Assembly (NCBI GenBank): GCA_030156535.1 | Contig: JASGMJ010000002.1 | Coordinates: forward strand, 1-64,000 | DNA length: 64,000 bases | Source: Candidatus Sumerlaeota bacterium | GTDB lineage: Bacteria > Sumerlaeota > Sumerlaeia > SLMS01 > JAHLLQ01 | Direction: 5' to 3' | Shown here: positions 35,350 to 43,776 of the stretch, in pieces | Position numbering within the stretch: position 1 is the stretch's first letter | Layout of the letters: every line of letters begins with the position of its first letter | Made by a program: the position numbers and the translations under genes | The notes under the pieces: model-generated | What the model was told of the DNA's origin: nothing | Databases searched by the model: none | Seen by the model: the letters and a program-made list of their open reading frames with translations, nothing else

Positions 35350-36138
35350 ATGCTTCGTTTGCTTCCTTCCCGTTTCTCCTCCGTTTTCCTTCTCCTTGCC
35401 GGATTGTTTGTTGCCGGGGGTTGTGCCCATCACGATGCGATGCCCGGCACGCCTCCCGAGCGCGAGACCGTGGCCGTGGACCCCGCGGTCCTGCAGGGCG
35501 ATGCGCGGATGGAGGCGTTGATTGCGCCGTATGCGCCGGAGGTGGCGCGGCTGAAAGCGCCGATCGGAACGGCGACAGAAGACATGGGGCGCGGCAGCAA
35601 GGAGCTCGGCGCGTGGATGGCAGACGTGGTGCGCGAAGCGGCCTCGCGTGCCGTTGGCGAACCGGTGGACGCGGCGTTCGTGAACAAGGGAGGCATTCGC
35701 AGCGATCTGCCCGCGGGGCCCGTTTCCGTGTACACGATGATGAACATCATGCCGTTCGACAACGAGATCGACGTGCTGACGCTGAGCGGCGAGCAGGCCA
35801 TTGCGCTCGCCGAAGTGTTCGCGCCGCAGAACGGACGCTTTCCGCTCTCGGGGATGACGATTCGCGTGGCGGCCGACGGTTCGCTCGATGAGTTGCTGAT
35901 TGGCGGTGCGCCCGTTGTTGCCTCGGAAACGTATACGATCGCGACGAGCAACTATCTGACGGGCGGCGGCGATCAGCTCGATATCATGGCCACTTTCCCC
36001 GCGCCGCGCACGACGAGCGTCAGGATTCGCGATGCGATGATCGAGGCGGCTGAACGCCTGACGGCCGAAGGGCGCACGCTCGATCCGCCCACGGACGCCG
36101 ACCGCTATCTCTCCGAGGAGGCTCTTGTCACGCCATGA
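35350..36138 (+). CDS. 5'-nucleotidase C-terminal-domain lipoprotein
   Basis: 262 residues with lipobox LFVAGGC. The mature part is the substrate-binding C-terminal domain of 5'-nucleotidases: AFVNKGGIRSDLPAGPV, the NIMPFDNEIDVLTLSGEQ core, and TIATSNYLTGGGDQL. The catalytic metallophosphoesterase domain is encoded by the next gene, overlapping by ATGA. Together they make a split periplasmic nucleotidase releasing phosphate and nucleosides. Confidence 0.9.
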   Translation: MLRLLPSRFSSVFLLLAGLFVAGGCAHHDAMPGTPPERETVAVDPAVLQGDARMEALIAPYAPEVARLKAPIGTATEDMGRGSKELGAWMADVVREAASRAVGEPVDAAFVNKGGIRSDLPAGPVSVYTMMNIMPFDNEIDVLTLSGEQAIALAEVFAPQNGRFPLSGMTIRVAADGSLDELLIGGAPVVASETYTIATSNYLTGGGDQLDIMATFPAPRTTSVRIRDAMIEAAERLTAEGRTLDPPTDADRYLSEEALVTP

Positions 36139-37064
36139 AACGCCGCGACTTTCTCCGCTTTGGTGGCGCCACCGCCGCCGCTCTTCTTCTTGCAGGCCCC
36201 GAGGCGTTCGCGCGCCCGGCCTCGGCGTTGCGCCTGACGCTGCTGCACACCAACGACGTGCATTCGCATCTGGAGCCACGCGACTCGGGCAGGTTCGCGG
36301 GTCTCGGCGGCGCGCCGGCCCGCATGGCACTGATTGAAAAAGTGCGCGCGGCCAATCCGCACGTTTTGCTGCTCGATGCCGGCGACATTTTCCAGGGCAC
36401 GCCGTACTTCAATTTGTACAACGGGTTGCCTGAAATCGAGGCGATGAACCTGCAGGGGTACGCGGCCGGAACGATTGGCAACCACGACTTCGATGCGGGG
36501 ATCGAACGCCTCGCGGAACTCGCGCGCGACACGGCGCGTTTTCCGTTCCTGAATGCGAACTACGATTTCGCGGGAACGCCGATGGAGGGGTTGAGCCGCG
36601 AGAGTCTCGTGATCGAGCGCGACGGCCTGCGCATCGGACTCTTCGGGCTCGGCATCAAGCTGGCCGGTCTCGTGTCGAGCCGCCTGTATGGCGCGACGCA
36701 GTACCGCGATCCGATCGCTGATGCGCGCCGCGTTGCGCGGCGCCTGCGGCACGACGACGGATGCGACTTCATCGTCTGCCTCTCGCACATCAACATCAAG
36801 AAGGCAGGCGGCGCGGACGACGAACCGGGCGACCGCGATCTGATCACCGCCGTTCCCGAGATCGACGTGATTCTCGGTGGGCACAACCACATCCTGCTCG
36901 AAACGCCCGAAGCATACGAACGGCCCGGCGCATCGACGGGCTTCGTGAATCAAACGGGTTGGGCGGGGACACACATCGGTGTGTTGCAGTTCGACGTTTA
37001 CGGGCGCGGGAAGTCCGAGCTGGCCAACGCGGGCCCCGTGCAGGCGGACAGCCTGCTGGCCTGA
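36135..37064 (+). CDS. 5'-nucleotidase catalytic (metallophosphoesterase) subunit, Tat-exported
   Basis: 309 residues. An N-terminal twin-arginine signal (KRRDFLRFGG) directs folded export. Metal ligands are in LLHTNDVHSHL, LDAGDIFQG, TIGNHDFDAG, CLSHIN and LGGHNHI. It is the N-terminal half of a UshA-like enzyme, physically separate from the C-terminal domain encoded just upstream (4-base overlap). Different export routes for the two halves (Tat here, Sec-lipoprotein there) are notable. Confidence 0.9.
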   Translation: MKRRDFLRFGGATAAALLLAGPEAFARPASALRLTLLHTNDVHSHLEPRDSGRFAGLGGAPARMALIEKVRAANPHVLLLDAGDIFQGTPYFNLYNGLPEIEAMNLQGYAAGTIGNHDFDAGIERLAELARDTARFPFLNANYDFAGTPMEGLSRESLVIERDGLRIGLFGLGIKLAGLVSSRLYGATQYRDPIADARRVARRLRHDDGCDFIVCLSHINIKKAGGADDEPGDRDLITAVPEIDVILGGHNHILLETPEAYERPGASTGFVNQTGWAGTHIGVLQFDVYGRGKSELANAGPVQADSLLA

Positions 37065-37076
37065 GTGGCGGGTTGA

Positions 37077-37715
37077 TTATTCAATGACGGCGGGTGCCGT
37101 GGTGGGCTCGTCGCCGGTGCTGGTCACGCGGTCGGGGTGAGCGAAAAGCGCCTCGATTTCATCGCGCCGCGCGTCGAGGTCGGCGATCACCTTGTCCGTC
37201 ATGTCGGCTGCTTCCACACCATAGAGCACGTTTTCTCCGCGCAGGACGACGTCGATTTCCTCTCGCTGGGCGACGGCGGCCACGGTGTCGTGGATCGCGC
37301 CCATCAGGGGATCGAGCTGGCGCTCGCGGATGCGCAGTTCGCGTTCAAAAGCGCGGGTCTGCTCGCTGATCTGCTCGGCGAAGGCATTGAGCTCAGCGCG
37401 TTTCTGCGCGGCGCCGTCGGCGGAGAAGAGACCCTTCTGGCGTTCGTATTCCAGACGGCGGCGTTCGAGCTCGCGCGTGTCGTCGTCGATGCGTGCTCCG
37501 ATGGCGGCGAGTTCCGCGTCTGCCTGATCCAGCACGGTGCGGATGGCGGTGCTTTCGGGGATAATGCGGTCCATGTCCACGAAGGCGATTCTCATGCAGG
37601 GCGCGGTTGCGACTTCGGGTGCGCTGTCTTCGGCGGAAGAGAGCGCCAGCGGAAGCAGTGCCGCGAGCACGAGAATCCCGGCGGCCAGCCGCGCGCGTGT
37701 CAGTGTGCGTTTCAT
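37077..37715 (-). CDS. OmpH/Skp-family periplasmic chaperone
   Basis: 212 residues. Signal peptide (about 1-28), then the OmpH pattern: IAFVDMDRIIPES beta-strand, a long coiled coil (about 60-150, ELERRRLEYERQKGLF and following) and a C-terminal strand EEIDVVLRGENVLY. Skp-type trimers hold unfolded outer-membrane proteins in the periplasm. bamA, its usual neighbour, is not here. It is convergent with the nucleotidase gene, 12 bases apart. Confidence 0.88.
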   Translation of the reverse strand: MKRTLTRARLAAGILVLAALLPLALSSAEDSAPEVATAPCMRIAFVDMDRIIPESTAIRTVLDQADAELAAIGARIDDDTRELERRRLEYERQKGLFSADGAAQKRAELNAFAEQISEQTRAFERELRIRERQLDPLMGAIHDTVAAVAQREEIDVVLRGENVLYGVEAADMTDKVIADLDARRDEIEALFAHPDRVTSTGDEPTTAPAVIE

Positions 37716-38265
37716 GGCAGCGAGTCCTGGGGAGGAGTTTTCAGTCTTCAGTCTTCAGTTGGCGTGATTGGTTTTGGCAAATCGCTTCCAATTATTTCTT
37801 GATGTGTCTTACAATCAAGACACAAAGGCTCCAGAAGAGACTCGTTGGAACAGATGGTGTTTGAGTCATCCATTTAAGGGGGTCCGGCGATTTTTTTACC
37901 AGCAAGTAAATCAAAGGAGAGAACTCTTGATGACCAATCGTTCAGTCGTCCCCACGGGACTCCAAACCTGATTGTCAATGGCTACAGGGCTCCAATTGCT
38001 TATGGGCTAAGGCCGCGAGACTCCAATCCCTGATTGGCAACGGTTGCTGTTCCCCTTCGTTACTTTCCTTTGTTCATAATGGCGTTTTTTTCAGTTGGCG
38101 TTTCCGCGATTGTGCTCATCACACTTCTCTCGTGCCGATTCGTGCAATTCGTGGTTTCTTCCTCTGGCTTTGTCGAATGCAAAACTGCGAACTGAAAACG
38201 GAAAACTGAAAACTTTTTCACGAACCACGAACCACGAACCACAAAGAACGAACCGCGCTCCTTCT
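37716..38265. repeat. 550-bp gene-free repeat region
   Basis: In order: an inverted AACTGAAAAC-type stretch (about 37735); a locally A/T-rich segment; a TCAGTCGTCCCCACGGGACTC palindrome (37942-37962) of the type at 23.5 and 27.3 kb; degenerate copies of that palindrome; the inverted GAATTGCACGAATCGGCACG repeat (about 38130-38155); AACTGAAAAC units (38181-38216); and four GAACCAC-like heptamers (38219-38250). No gene is recognisable. It separates the ompH and cytochrome maturation genes. Confidence 0.65.
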
Positions 38266-39804
38266 CTACACATAACTATGCAGGCCGGGCAGAAGGTAGT
38301 TTACGCCGAGGTAGGTGAAGAGGACACCGAGGAAGCCGATAAAGGAAACGATGGCGGCGCGGCGGCCGCTCCATCCGGCGAGATAGCGCACGTGCAGGTA
38401 GATGGCGTAGATCAGCCAGGTGATGGCGGACCATGTTTCCTTGGGATCGAAACCCCACGGACGCCCCCAGGCGGTGGCAGCCCACACGGCGCCAAAGATG
38501 ATCCCGAGCGTGAGCAGCGGGAACCCGACGCCGACGATGCGGAAGTTGAACGTGTCCATGGAACGCAGGCTGGGAAGGCGCCGGGCGACGAGGTTTTTTC
38601 CGTCGTCGCCGCCGAGAAAATACGACTTCACGAGAAAGAGAATCGAAACGAAGAACGAGAGCGCAAACGCGGAGTAGCTGAGCATGATCGTGATGACGTG
38701 GTAGGTCAGCCAGCTCGATTGCAACGCGGGCATGAGGGGCTTGATCTGGCTGTCGAAGATCGGTGCCTTGTGTGCAATCACCATGAAGATGAATCCGAGG
38801 ACGGCACCCGCGAGTCCGATGGGGCGCGCGAGTTTCATCGCTTCGAGTATGAGCGCGACGAGCACCATGCCGCCGACGGCGAAGGTGAAGGACTCGTACA
38901 TGTTGGAGAGTGGTGCGCGCCCGGCAAGCAGCCAGCGCGCGACGATGCCGACGATCTGCTCGGCGAGGCCGAGTGTCAGCAGCCCGAAGCCCACCCAGTT
39001 GAGACGCTCGCGGCCGAGCATCAGCGCGGCACCGTAGATCAGCGAGGCGAACAGGTAGAGAATCGAGGCTTTCTTGAAGGGCTTGTGCGTGTGGTAGAAG
39101 AGGTCGAGCCCGAGGCGCGCCGTGCCCGCGCCATGCTGCTCCGATGCCATGGTGACGGCCTGGACAAGTTCACGGGCTGCCTGCGTTCCCGCGGCGGCGT
39201 CGTTCGCCACGAGTGCCTGACGCAGCGCGGCCCACTGGTCGACGATGCGCGTGTCGAGCGTGTCGAGTCCGCCATCCCGGGTGGCTTCTGCGGGGGTTAG
39301 CCAGTTGCCGTCGCGCGGGACGATGGCGAACTCGCCTTCAACGTCCTCGAGCAGGCCGGCGCGGTACTCGATGCTGTTGAGCGGCTTGAGCCACTTGTCC
39401 TGATCGGTTGCGAGGAGAGCGCGGAGGCCATCGTGGAATTTTTCGTCGCGCCACTGATCGACGCTGATGCGGGGCGAGCCGTAGAGTCGGACGAGTTCGG
39501 GGTGCGAGAGCTTGATGAGCGGCGCGGCGGTGGCCGTCTTCGGATCGCGCAGAAGGCTGAGGGTTGCTTCGAGAGCGTCGGCCTTGCCGACAGTCGTGCG
39601 GCCCGAGATGGCGGAGAGATAGTTCTCGGAGAACGTGTAGGCGGTGCGGACGAATCCGGTGTCCTGCACGGGGAGGCGCCGCAGCGTCTCCACGGCGCCT
39701 TTCCACTCCGTCCCCAATTGCAGGTCGGGTCCGGCGGCGTGCGCGGTCATGACGAGCGCGGCCCAGAGAATCGCGGCGATCCATTGCATTCCGAAACGCT
39801 TCAT
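38266..39804 (-). CDS. ccsA: cytochrome c maturation protein CcsA/ResC (system II)
   Basis: 512 residues. A signal peptide and about 200-residue exported N-terminal domain are followed by eight or so transmembrane helices. The tryptophan-rich heme-handling motif reads WGRPWGFDPKETW (family WGxxWxWDPKE, one Trp replaced by Phe). Conserved His residues are in HKAPIF and TYHV. With ResB it exports heme and attaches it to CXXCH proteins. Its ATG overlaps the resB stop (ATGA). Its position fits supply of hemes to the cytochromes encoded downstream on the other strand. Confidence 0.93.
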   Translation of the reverse strand: MKRFGMQWIAAILWAALVMTAHAAGPDLQLGTEWKGAVETLRRLPVQDTGFVRTAYTFSENYLSAISGRTTVGKADALEATLSLLRDPKTATAAPLIKLSHPELVRLYGSPRISVDQWRDEKFHDGLRALLATDQDKWLKPLNSIEYRAGLLEDVEGEFAIVPRDGNWLTPAEATRDGGLDTLDTRIVDQWAALRQALVANDAAAGTQAARELVQAVTMASEQHGAGTARLGLDLFYHTHKPFKKASILYLFASLIYGAALMLGRERLNWVGFGLLTLGLAEQIVGIVARWLLAGRAPLSNMYESFTFAVGGMVLVALILEAMKLARPIGLAGAVLGFIFMVIAHKAPIFDSQIKPLMPALQSSWLTYHVITIMLSYSAFALSFFVSILFLVKSYFLGGDDGKNLVARRLPSLRSMDTFNFRIVGVGFPLLTLGIIFGAVWAATAWGRPWGFDPKETWSAITWLIYAIYLHVRYLAGWSGRRAAIVSFIGFLGVLFTYLGVNYLLPGLHSYV

Positions 39805-41540
39805 TGGGCCTTCTCCCGGGGAGGATTATCCGATGGGGCCGCCGGCGCGACGCGCGCGAGAACGGCCTGGGTGACGCGGTCGAACTCTTCGGCGGGGTGG
39901 CGGTAGTGCGCCGCCACGAGAAGTTCGCCCGCCGAATCGTCCACCATGAACCAGACGTCGCGGCGGCGGACGAAGAAACCGATGTAGAGCCCCACCATCA
40001 TGAGCGCACATCCGAAGTAGATTGCGGGGATCGCGGGATTGCGCGTCATGGTGAGGACCGTGGCGTAGGCGGGAACGCGCTTGCCCGCCCGCACGATCCA
40101 GCCGGGTCCGGCCGGGGCTTCCTCCTCCTCGGCCGTTTGCGTGGCGAGTTTGGCCGTCTCGCCGAGTCCGACGAGCACACGGCCCAGCAGGGCCCCATTG
40201 TGCCCGTCGGTGACTTCGACGACGAACAGCGGCTTGTCGTCCACCGTCTGGATATCGACGAGTTCCATGCTGAAGTGGGCGTTCTCGGCGTGGGAGAAGG
40301 CCTTCATGTCGTCGCGATGAAAGAGCCACTGGCGGGCGGCGGGTGCGCCGTCGCTAAGCAGCGTCACGCGCAGGGCGGGGTTGTTGAGTTCCTGCGAACG
40401 GCTGGTGGCCTGGCGGTCCTCGCCGATGACGAAGTCGGGCTCGAACTGGTCGGCGACAAGGGCGAGTTCGGATCCGTGGGCGTGCGCGGCGGCGAGCGAG
40501 CCGGTCTCCTCGACCTCACCGTCGCGCGTCACGGTCCAGCGCATGGCGTTGTCGATGGCGAGCGTCACTCCCGGCATTGCCGGCAGGGCGAGCTTCTGGC
40601 CCGCCGTCATTTCCACGGTGAGGGGCTTGTGCGACTGCGGGGCGGTGACCTCGATTTCGTGCCGGGCGACGCCGTCCATTTCCTGATAACTGGTCTGATG
40701 GGCACGCCAGCCGCGCAGTTTCGGCGAGTGGTTCACTTCGACGGGGCCGGAGTAGAGCACCTCGTCCGGCGTTGCCACCGTGATGTAGGAGACAAAGTGC
40801 GAAGGAATGCGGGTGCGCGGGAAGAAGCCGGTCTGGAAATCGTCAACAGTGAGGGCAAAGCCGAGGGGAACTTCCTCGTTCGTCCCGCGCATTTGCATCG
40901 TGGTGGTGGTGTCGCCCTCGAGAATCTGGATGACGCCTTCGCGGGCGACCCAACTGGCAACAAAGCCGGCGAGCAGGACGACAATGAGGCCGACGTGGGA
41001 AACGGGGGCACCCCAGCGGCCGATCCAGCCGCTGCGCGCCACGCCGGCGTTGTCCTGAGTCTTGACGGCGAAACCGGCGCGGCGGAATTCCGAGGCGACC
41101 TGTTCGGCCGTGCCGGTGAAGGGGCGGCGGCCCGAGAGGGCGGCGGAGTTGAAGAAGGCGCGCTGGGCGTGGACGCGCAGGGGCCGCGAGGGGAGCAGCT
41201 TCTGCATTACCGTCATCGTCGTGGCGCATCCCATGTTCACGGCCAGAGCGAGCAGGAGGAGCTTGAACCACCAGGTATAGTAGACAAGTTCCTGGGCGCG
41301 TTCGAGCGGATCGATGACGGTGCCGACGACCGAGGCAACGGTGAGCAGGGCGAGGAGGACGATGCCGACCTTGAGGGAGAAGAACCACTTCCAGGGGGAG
41401 CGGTACCAGATGCGGCCATAGTCGATGGCAGGCGGGGGAGTGACGGGCCGGGAACGCTCCCGTGAGGCGGACGAATGGCCCCTGCGGGCGTGCTTTGCGC
41501 CGGAGTCGCTCGGTGGGGCAGAGGGGGGAGCGGCGTTCAT
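39801..41540 (-). CDS. resB: cytochrome c maturation protein ResB
   Basis: 579 residues. A Pro/Ser/Arg-rich cytoplasmic N-terminus (about 1-55) precedes SPWKWFFSLKVGIVLLALL, the typical first ResB helix; further helices lie at about 95-115 and 165-185. A large periplasmic domain and a final helix (about 510-535, FGCALMMVGLYIGF) follow. ResB/CcsA form the system II cytochrome c synthetase. The start is ATG 41540; frame extensions upstream are low complexity. A GG-N10-GC element 43-58 bases upstream could be its promoter. Confidence 0.9.
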   Translation of the reverse strand: MNAAPPSAPPSDSGAKHARRGHSSASRERSRPVTPPPAIDYGRIWYRSPWKWFFSLKVGIVLLALLTVASVVGTVIDPLERAQELVYYTWWFKLLLLALAVNMGCATTMTVMQKLLPSRPLRVHAQRAFFNSAALSGRRPFTGTAEQVASEFRRAGFAVKTQDNAGVARSGWIGRWGAPVSHVGLIVVLLAGFVASWVAREGVIQILEGDTTTTMQMRGTNEEVPLGFALTVDDFQTGFFPRTRIPSHFVSYITVATPDEVLYSGPVEVNHSPKLRGWRAHQTSYQEMDGVARHEIEVTAPQSHKPLTVEMTAGQKLALPAMPGVTLAIDNAMRWTVTRDGEVEETGSLAAAHAHGSELALVADQFEPDFVIGEDRQATSRSQELNNPALRVTLLSDGAPAARQWLFHRDDMKAFSHAENAHFSMELVDIQTVDDKPLFVVEVTDGHNGALLGRVLVGLGETAKLATQTAEEEEAPAGPGWIVRAGKRVPAYATVLTMTRNPAIPAIYFGCALMMVGLYIGFFVRRRDVWFMVDDSAGELLVAAHYRHPAEEFDRVTQAVLARVAPAAPSDNPPREKAQ

Positions 41541-41582
41541 GAAGACTCTTCCCGGGGGAGTTTGGAACCCGCGAAGGGGGAG

Positions 41583-41598
41583 AGCAAGGTTTGAACCC
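41583..41598 (-). promoter_or_regulatory. candidate sigma-54 promoter for resB-ccsA
   Basis: On the minus strand GGGTTCAAACCTTGCT keeps GG-N10-GC and a perfect TTGCT -12 block (8 of 12 consensus positions). It would start transcription about 30 bases before the resB ATG. Operator-like repeats lie about 230 and 335 bases upstream, a normal distance for enhancer sites. In GC-rich DNA GG-N10-GC occurs by chance, so this is tentative. Confidence 0.35.
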
Positions 41599-41826
41599 GG
41601 ACTGTGCTTATCTCCTTCATCGGATTCAGGGATGCCTGCGTTTTTCCGAAGACGGGGTTGCGGGCGGGACGAGGGGCGCTTGCGGGCGGCGCACGCTGTT
41701 GATGCGCGGAGGCTTAGAGGGGGCGGGGAGGGGTGCAGACTGGTGGCGGACGTCGAGGGCGCAGGGCTGTGGCAAAGTTGTGGCAAAGTGTGCGGATGCG
41801 GCAGAGCGGGAGTGTTGGGCGGCGCG

Positions 41827-41844
41827 TGTGACTGGCGTGTCACA
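41827..41844. promoter_or_regulatory. operator-like inverted repeat 1 (TGTGAC-N6-GTCACA)
   Basis: Perfect dyad, 7-bp arms when flanking G/C are included, in the gap between resB and the kinase gene. The same dyad recurs at 41933 and 42201, and with mismatches at 45438 and 51037. Spacing (TGTGA-N8-TCACA) is two bases longer than a CRP site. Confidence 0.6.
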
Positions 41845-41932
41845 CTGGGTGGGGAAAGGCAGAAAGTGTAGGGCGCCTGCGCGGAGTCAGGCGATTCCAG
41901 AGGGAAATGGGGCGATGGTGTCCCGGCTGTTG

Positions 41933-41950
41933 TGTGACAGGAGCGGCACA
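41933..41950. promoter_or_regulatory. operator-like inverted repeat 2
   Basis: TGTGAC-AGGAGC-GGCACA, one mismatch to the perfect dyad. It lies 73 bases before the candidate sigma-54 promoter of the kinase gene. Confidence 0.5.
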
Positions 41951-42022
41951 CTGCGGGGCGTTTCTTCCCTCTGCCTGGGGATGGAGAAGGGAAGAGGCAG
42001 GCATGGGATTGCTTTTGGGGCG

Positions 42023-42038
42023 GGGAATCCATTTTGCT
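42023..42038 (+). promoter_or_regulatory. candidate sigma-54 promoter for the sensor-kinase operon
   Basis: GGGGAATCCATTTTGCT contains GG-N10-GC with a perfect TTGCT -12 block (8 of 12 consensus positions). The predicted start is near 42050, 80 bases before the GTG at 42130. Two dyads lie 73-196 bases upstream, consistent with NtrC-type enhancer sites and autoregulation. A competing element, TGGCAAAGTTGTGGCA at 41770-41785, scores similarly. Confidence 0.35.
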
Positions 42039-42129
42039 GAATGGGGAATGAAGCAAGCTCTTGCGCTTCCGCCGTGTTGGCCTGCCCGCTTGGGAGGCTA
42101 TCCGCTGGAGAAAGAATGAGGCGTTCGCC

Positions 42130-43776
42130 GTGAAAGCACCGAACAAGGCCATTGGGCATCCACACGCCGCGCTGGCAGAGGCCGGGCGGCACGCGGGCAG
42201 TGTGACGGGCGAGTCACACTCTGCGCGCCCGCCCGCGGGGATGCCCCCCCATGCCGCCCCACACGGTGCGCCGCATGGCGCCCCGCATGGTGCCGGGCGT
42301 GCCGCCGTTGGTGCTCCGCACGGCTTTGCGGGCGAGCTGCCCCAGCCGTTGCGTCTGTATCTGGACGCCCAGCCGCGGCGGGTGCGGATGTTCGATCCGG
42401 ATTTGACGGTGATTTGGCGCAATCGTCCCGATGGCCCGGAGGAGTTGCTGCGGTTTCCGGCGCCGGACGGACCGACGATCCCGCGGGAGGGGGAGGAGCG
42501 CGAGCGCTGGCCCGTCTCGCGAGTGCTGCGCGGCGACCCGCGCGCCGCGCGCATTTACACGACGCAGGATTTGCCGGAAGGATGCCCGCGTCCGGAGTTT
42601 CAGTCGTTTCGCGTGGCGGCCTGGCCGATCCGCACGCCGCATGGGTTGCTGGTGATCGAGGAGACGGAGACGATCGATGCGCCCGAGGAGGACACGAATC
42701 GTCTGCGCCAGCTCGACCAGAACATTGAGGACCTGCTGCACAGCGTCCTGACGTGTTTGCAGCGTGGGGCGGACAGCTCGAACCTGCGTCTGCCGAATCC
42801 GTGCATCGGGACGTGCGACGGGATTCAGCGCTGCTCGCATGAGTTGTGTCCGGTGGCGGCGGAGGATGGACGGGTGCGCTGCTGGGAGCTTTCGCGCCTT
42901 CCCGATGCAGGCGACGAGAATCTCAACCTGCTGGAGCGCTTCGAGGCGTGCAGCCGCTGCCCGGTGTTCGGCGAGGCATCGCCCGACCCGATGATCCGCA
43001 TTTCCGAGAACTTCAACCGCCTGTTCTCGCTGCTGCAACTCAAGCACGAGGAGAGTCTGGACGTGCAGCACCGGATGCAGCAGGCGGACAAGCTGGCGAT
43101 CATGGGCGAGTTGCTGGCGAGCATCGCGCACGAGATCAAGAATCCGCTCGGCATTATCATCGGACGGCTGGACGTGCTGGGGCTGGAGATGGAAGGGCTC
43201 TCGCCGGAGGATTTGGCCGGCGATCTTTCGACGATCCACCAGCAGGCAAACCGCGTGCGGCAAATCGTGGATCACTTGCTGAGAATGGCGCGGCCGGAGC
43301 CACCGACGTTCCACCCCGTGAACATGAACGCGGTAATCGTGGATTGCCTGACGATGGTGCGGAAGAATCTGGCGGACCGGCACATCTCGGTCGTCACAGA
43401 TCTCGATCCGCACCTGCCGACGATTCAGGCGGACCAGATTCAGATGCAGCAGGTACTGCTGAACCTGATCCTGAACGCACGCGACGCGATGGAGGAGGGC
43501 GGAACGCTGGCGATCACATCGGTTCCGGTGCGGGGCAAGAAGCCGGGGGTTCGCGTGGCAGTGGCGGACACGGGCCCGGGGATCGCGCCCGAGCAGCGCG
43601 AACGGCTCTTTTCGTCGTTCAACACGACGAAGCTGGAGAAGGGGGGCACGGGGTTGGGACTCTCGGTGTGCCGCCGGATCATGGAGGCCCATCAGGGGCG
43701 CATCGAGGCCGACAGCGCGGCGGGCAAGGGAACCACGATGCGCCTGTGGCTGCCCGCGGGAAGGAGAATGGCATGA
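42130..43776 (+). CDS. sensor histidine kinase with cysteine-rich input domain
   Basis: 548 residues from GTG 42130 (GAGG upstream); ATG 42241 is an alternative and would leave dyad 3 non-coding. A low-complexity His/Gly/Ala/Pro segment (PHGAPHGAPHG) comes first, then a PAS-like region (about 75-185). Next is a cluster of at least seven cysteines (about 240-300: CIGTC, CSHELC, RCW, CSRC). The kinase core follows: H-box SIAHEIKNPLG, N-box LNLILNARDAM, DTGPGIA and GGTGLGLS. It lacks membrane helices, so it senses in the cytoplasm; the cysteines suggest a redox or iron-sulfur input. It is coupled to the NtrC-type regulator by ATGA. Confidence 0.9.
   Translation: MKAPNKAIGHPHAALAEAGRHAGSVTGESHSARPPAGMPPHAAPHGAPHGAPHGAGRAAVGAPHGFAGELPQPLRLYLDAQPRRVRMFDPDLTVIWRNRPDGPEELLRFPAPDGPTIPREGEERERWPVSRVLRGDPRAARIYTTQDLPEGCPRPEFQSFRVAAWPIRTPHGLLVIEETETIDAPEEDTNRLRQLDQNIEDLLHSVLTCLQRGADSSNLRLPNPCIGTCDGIQRCSHELCPVAAEDGRVRCWELSRLPDAGDENLNLLERFEACSRCPVFGEASPDPMIRISENFNRLFSLLQLKHEESLDVQHRMQQADKLAIMGELLASIAHEIKNPLGIIIGRLDVLGLEMEGLSPEDLAGDLSTIHQQANRVRQIVDHLLRMARPEPPTFHPVNMNAVIVDCLTMVRKNLADRHISVVTDLDPHLPTIQADQIQMQQVLLNLILNARDAMEEGGTLAITSVPVRGKKPGVRVAVADTGPGIAPEQRERLFSSFNTTKLEKGGTGLGLSVCRRIMEAHQGRIEADSAAGKGTTMRLWLPAGRRMA
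42201..42218. promoter_or_regulatory. operator-like inverted repeat 3
   Basis: TGTGAC-GGGCGA-GTCACA, perfect dyad with 7-bp arms. It falls inside the kinase reading frame if translation starts at 42130, but outside it if the ATG at 42241 is used. Confidence 0.5.

Noticed and set aside
41827-41844. CRP/FNR-type site
   Set aside because: TGTGA and TCACA arms match CRP, but the spacer is 8 and not 6 bases in every copy, and no CRP-family gene is in the window; an NtrC-type target fits the neighbourhood better.
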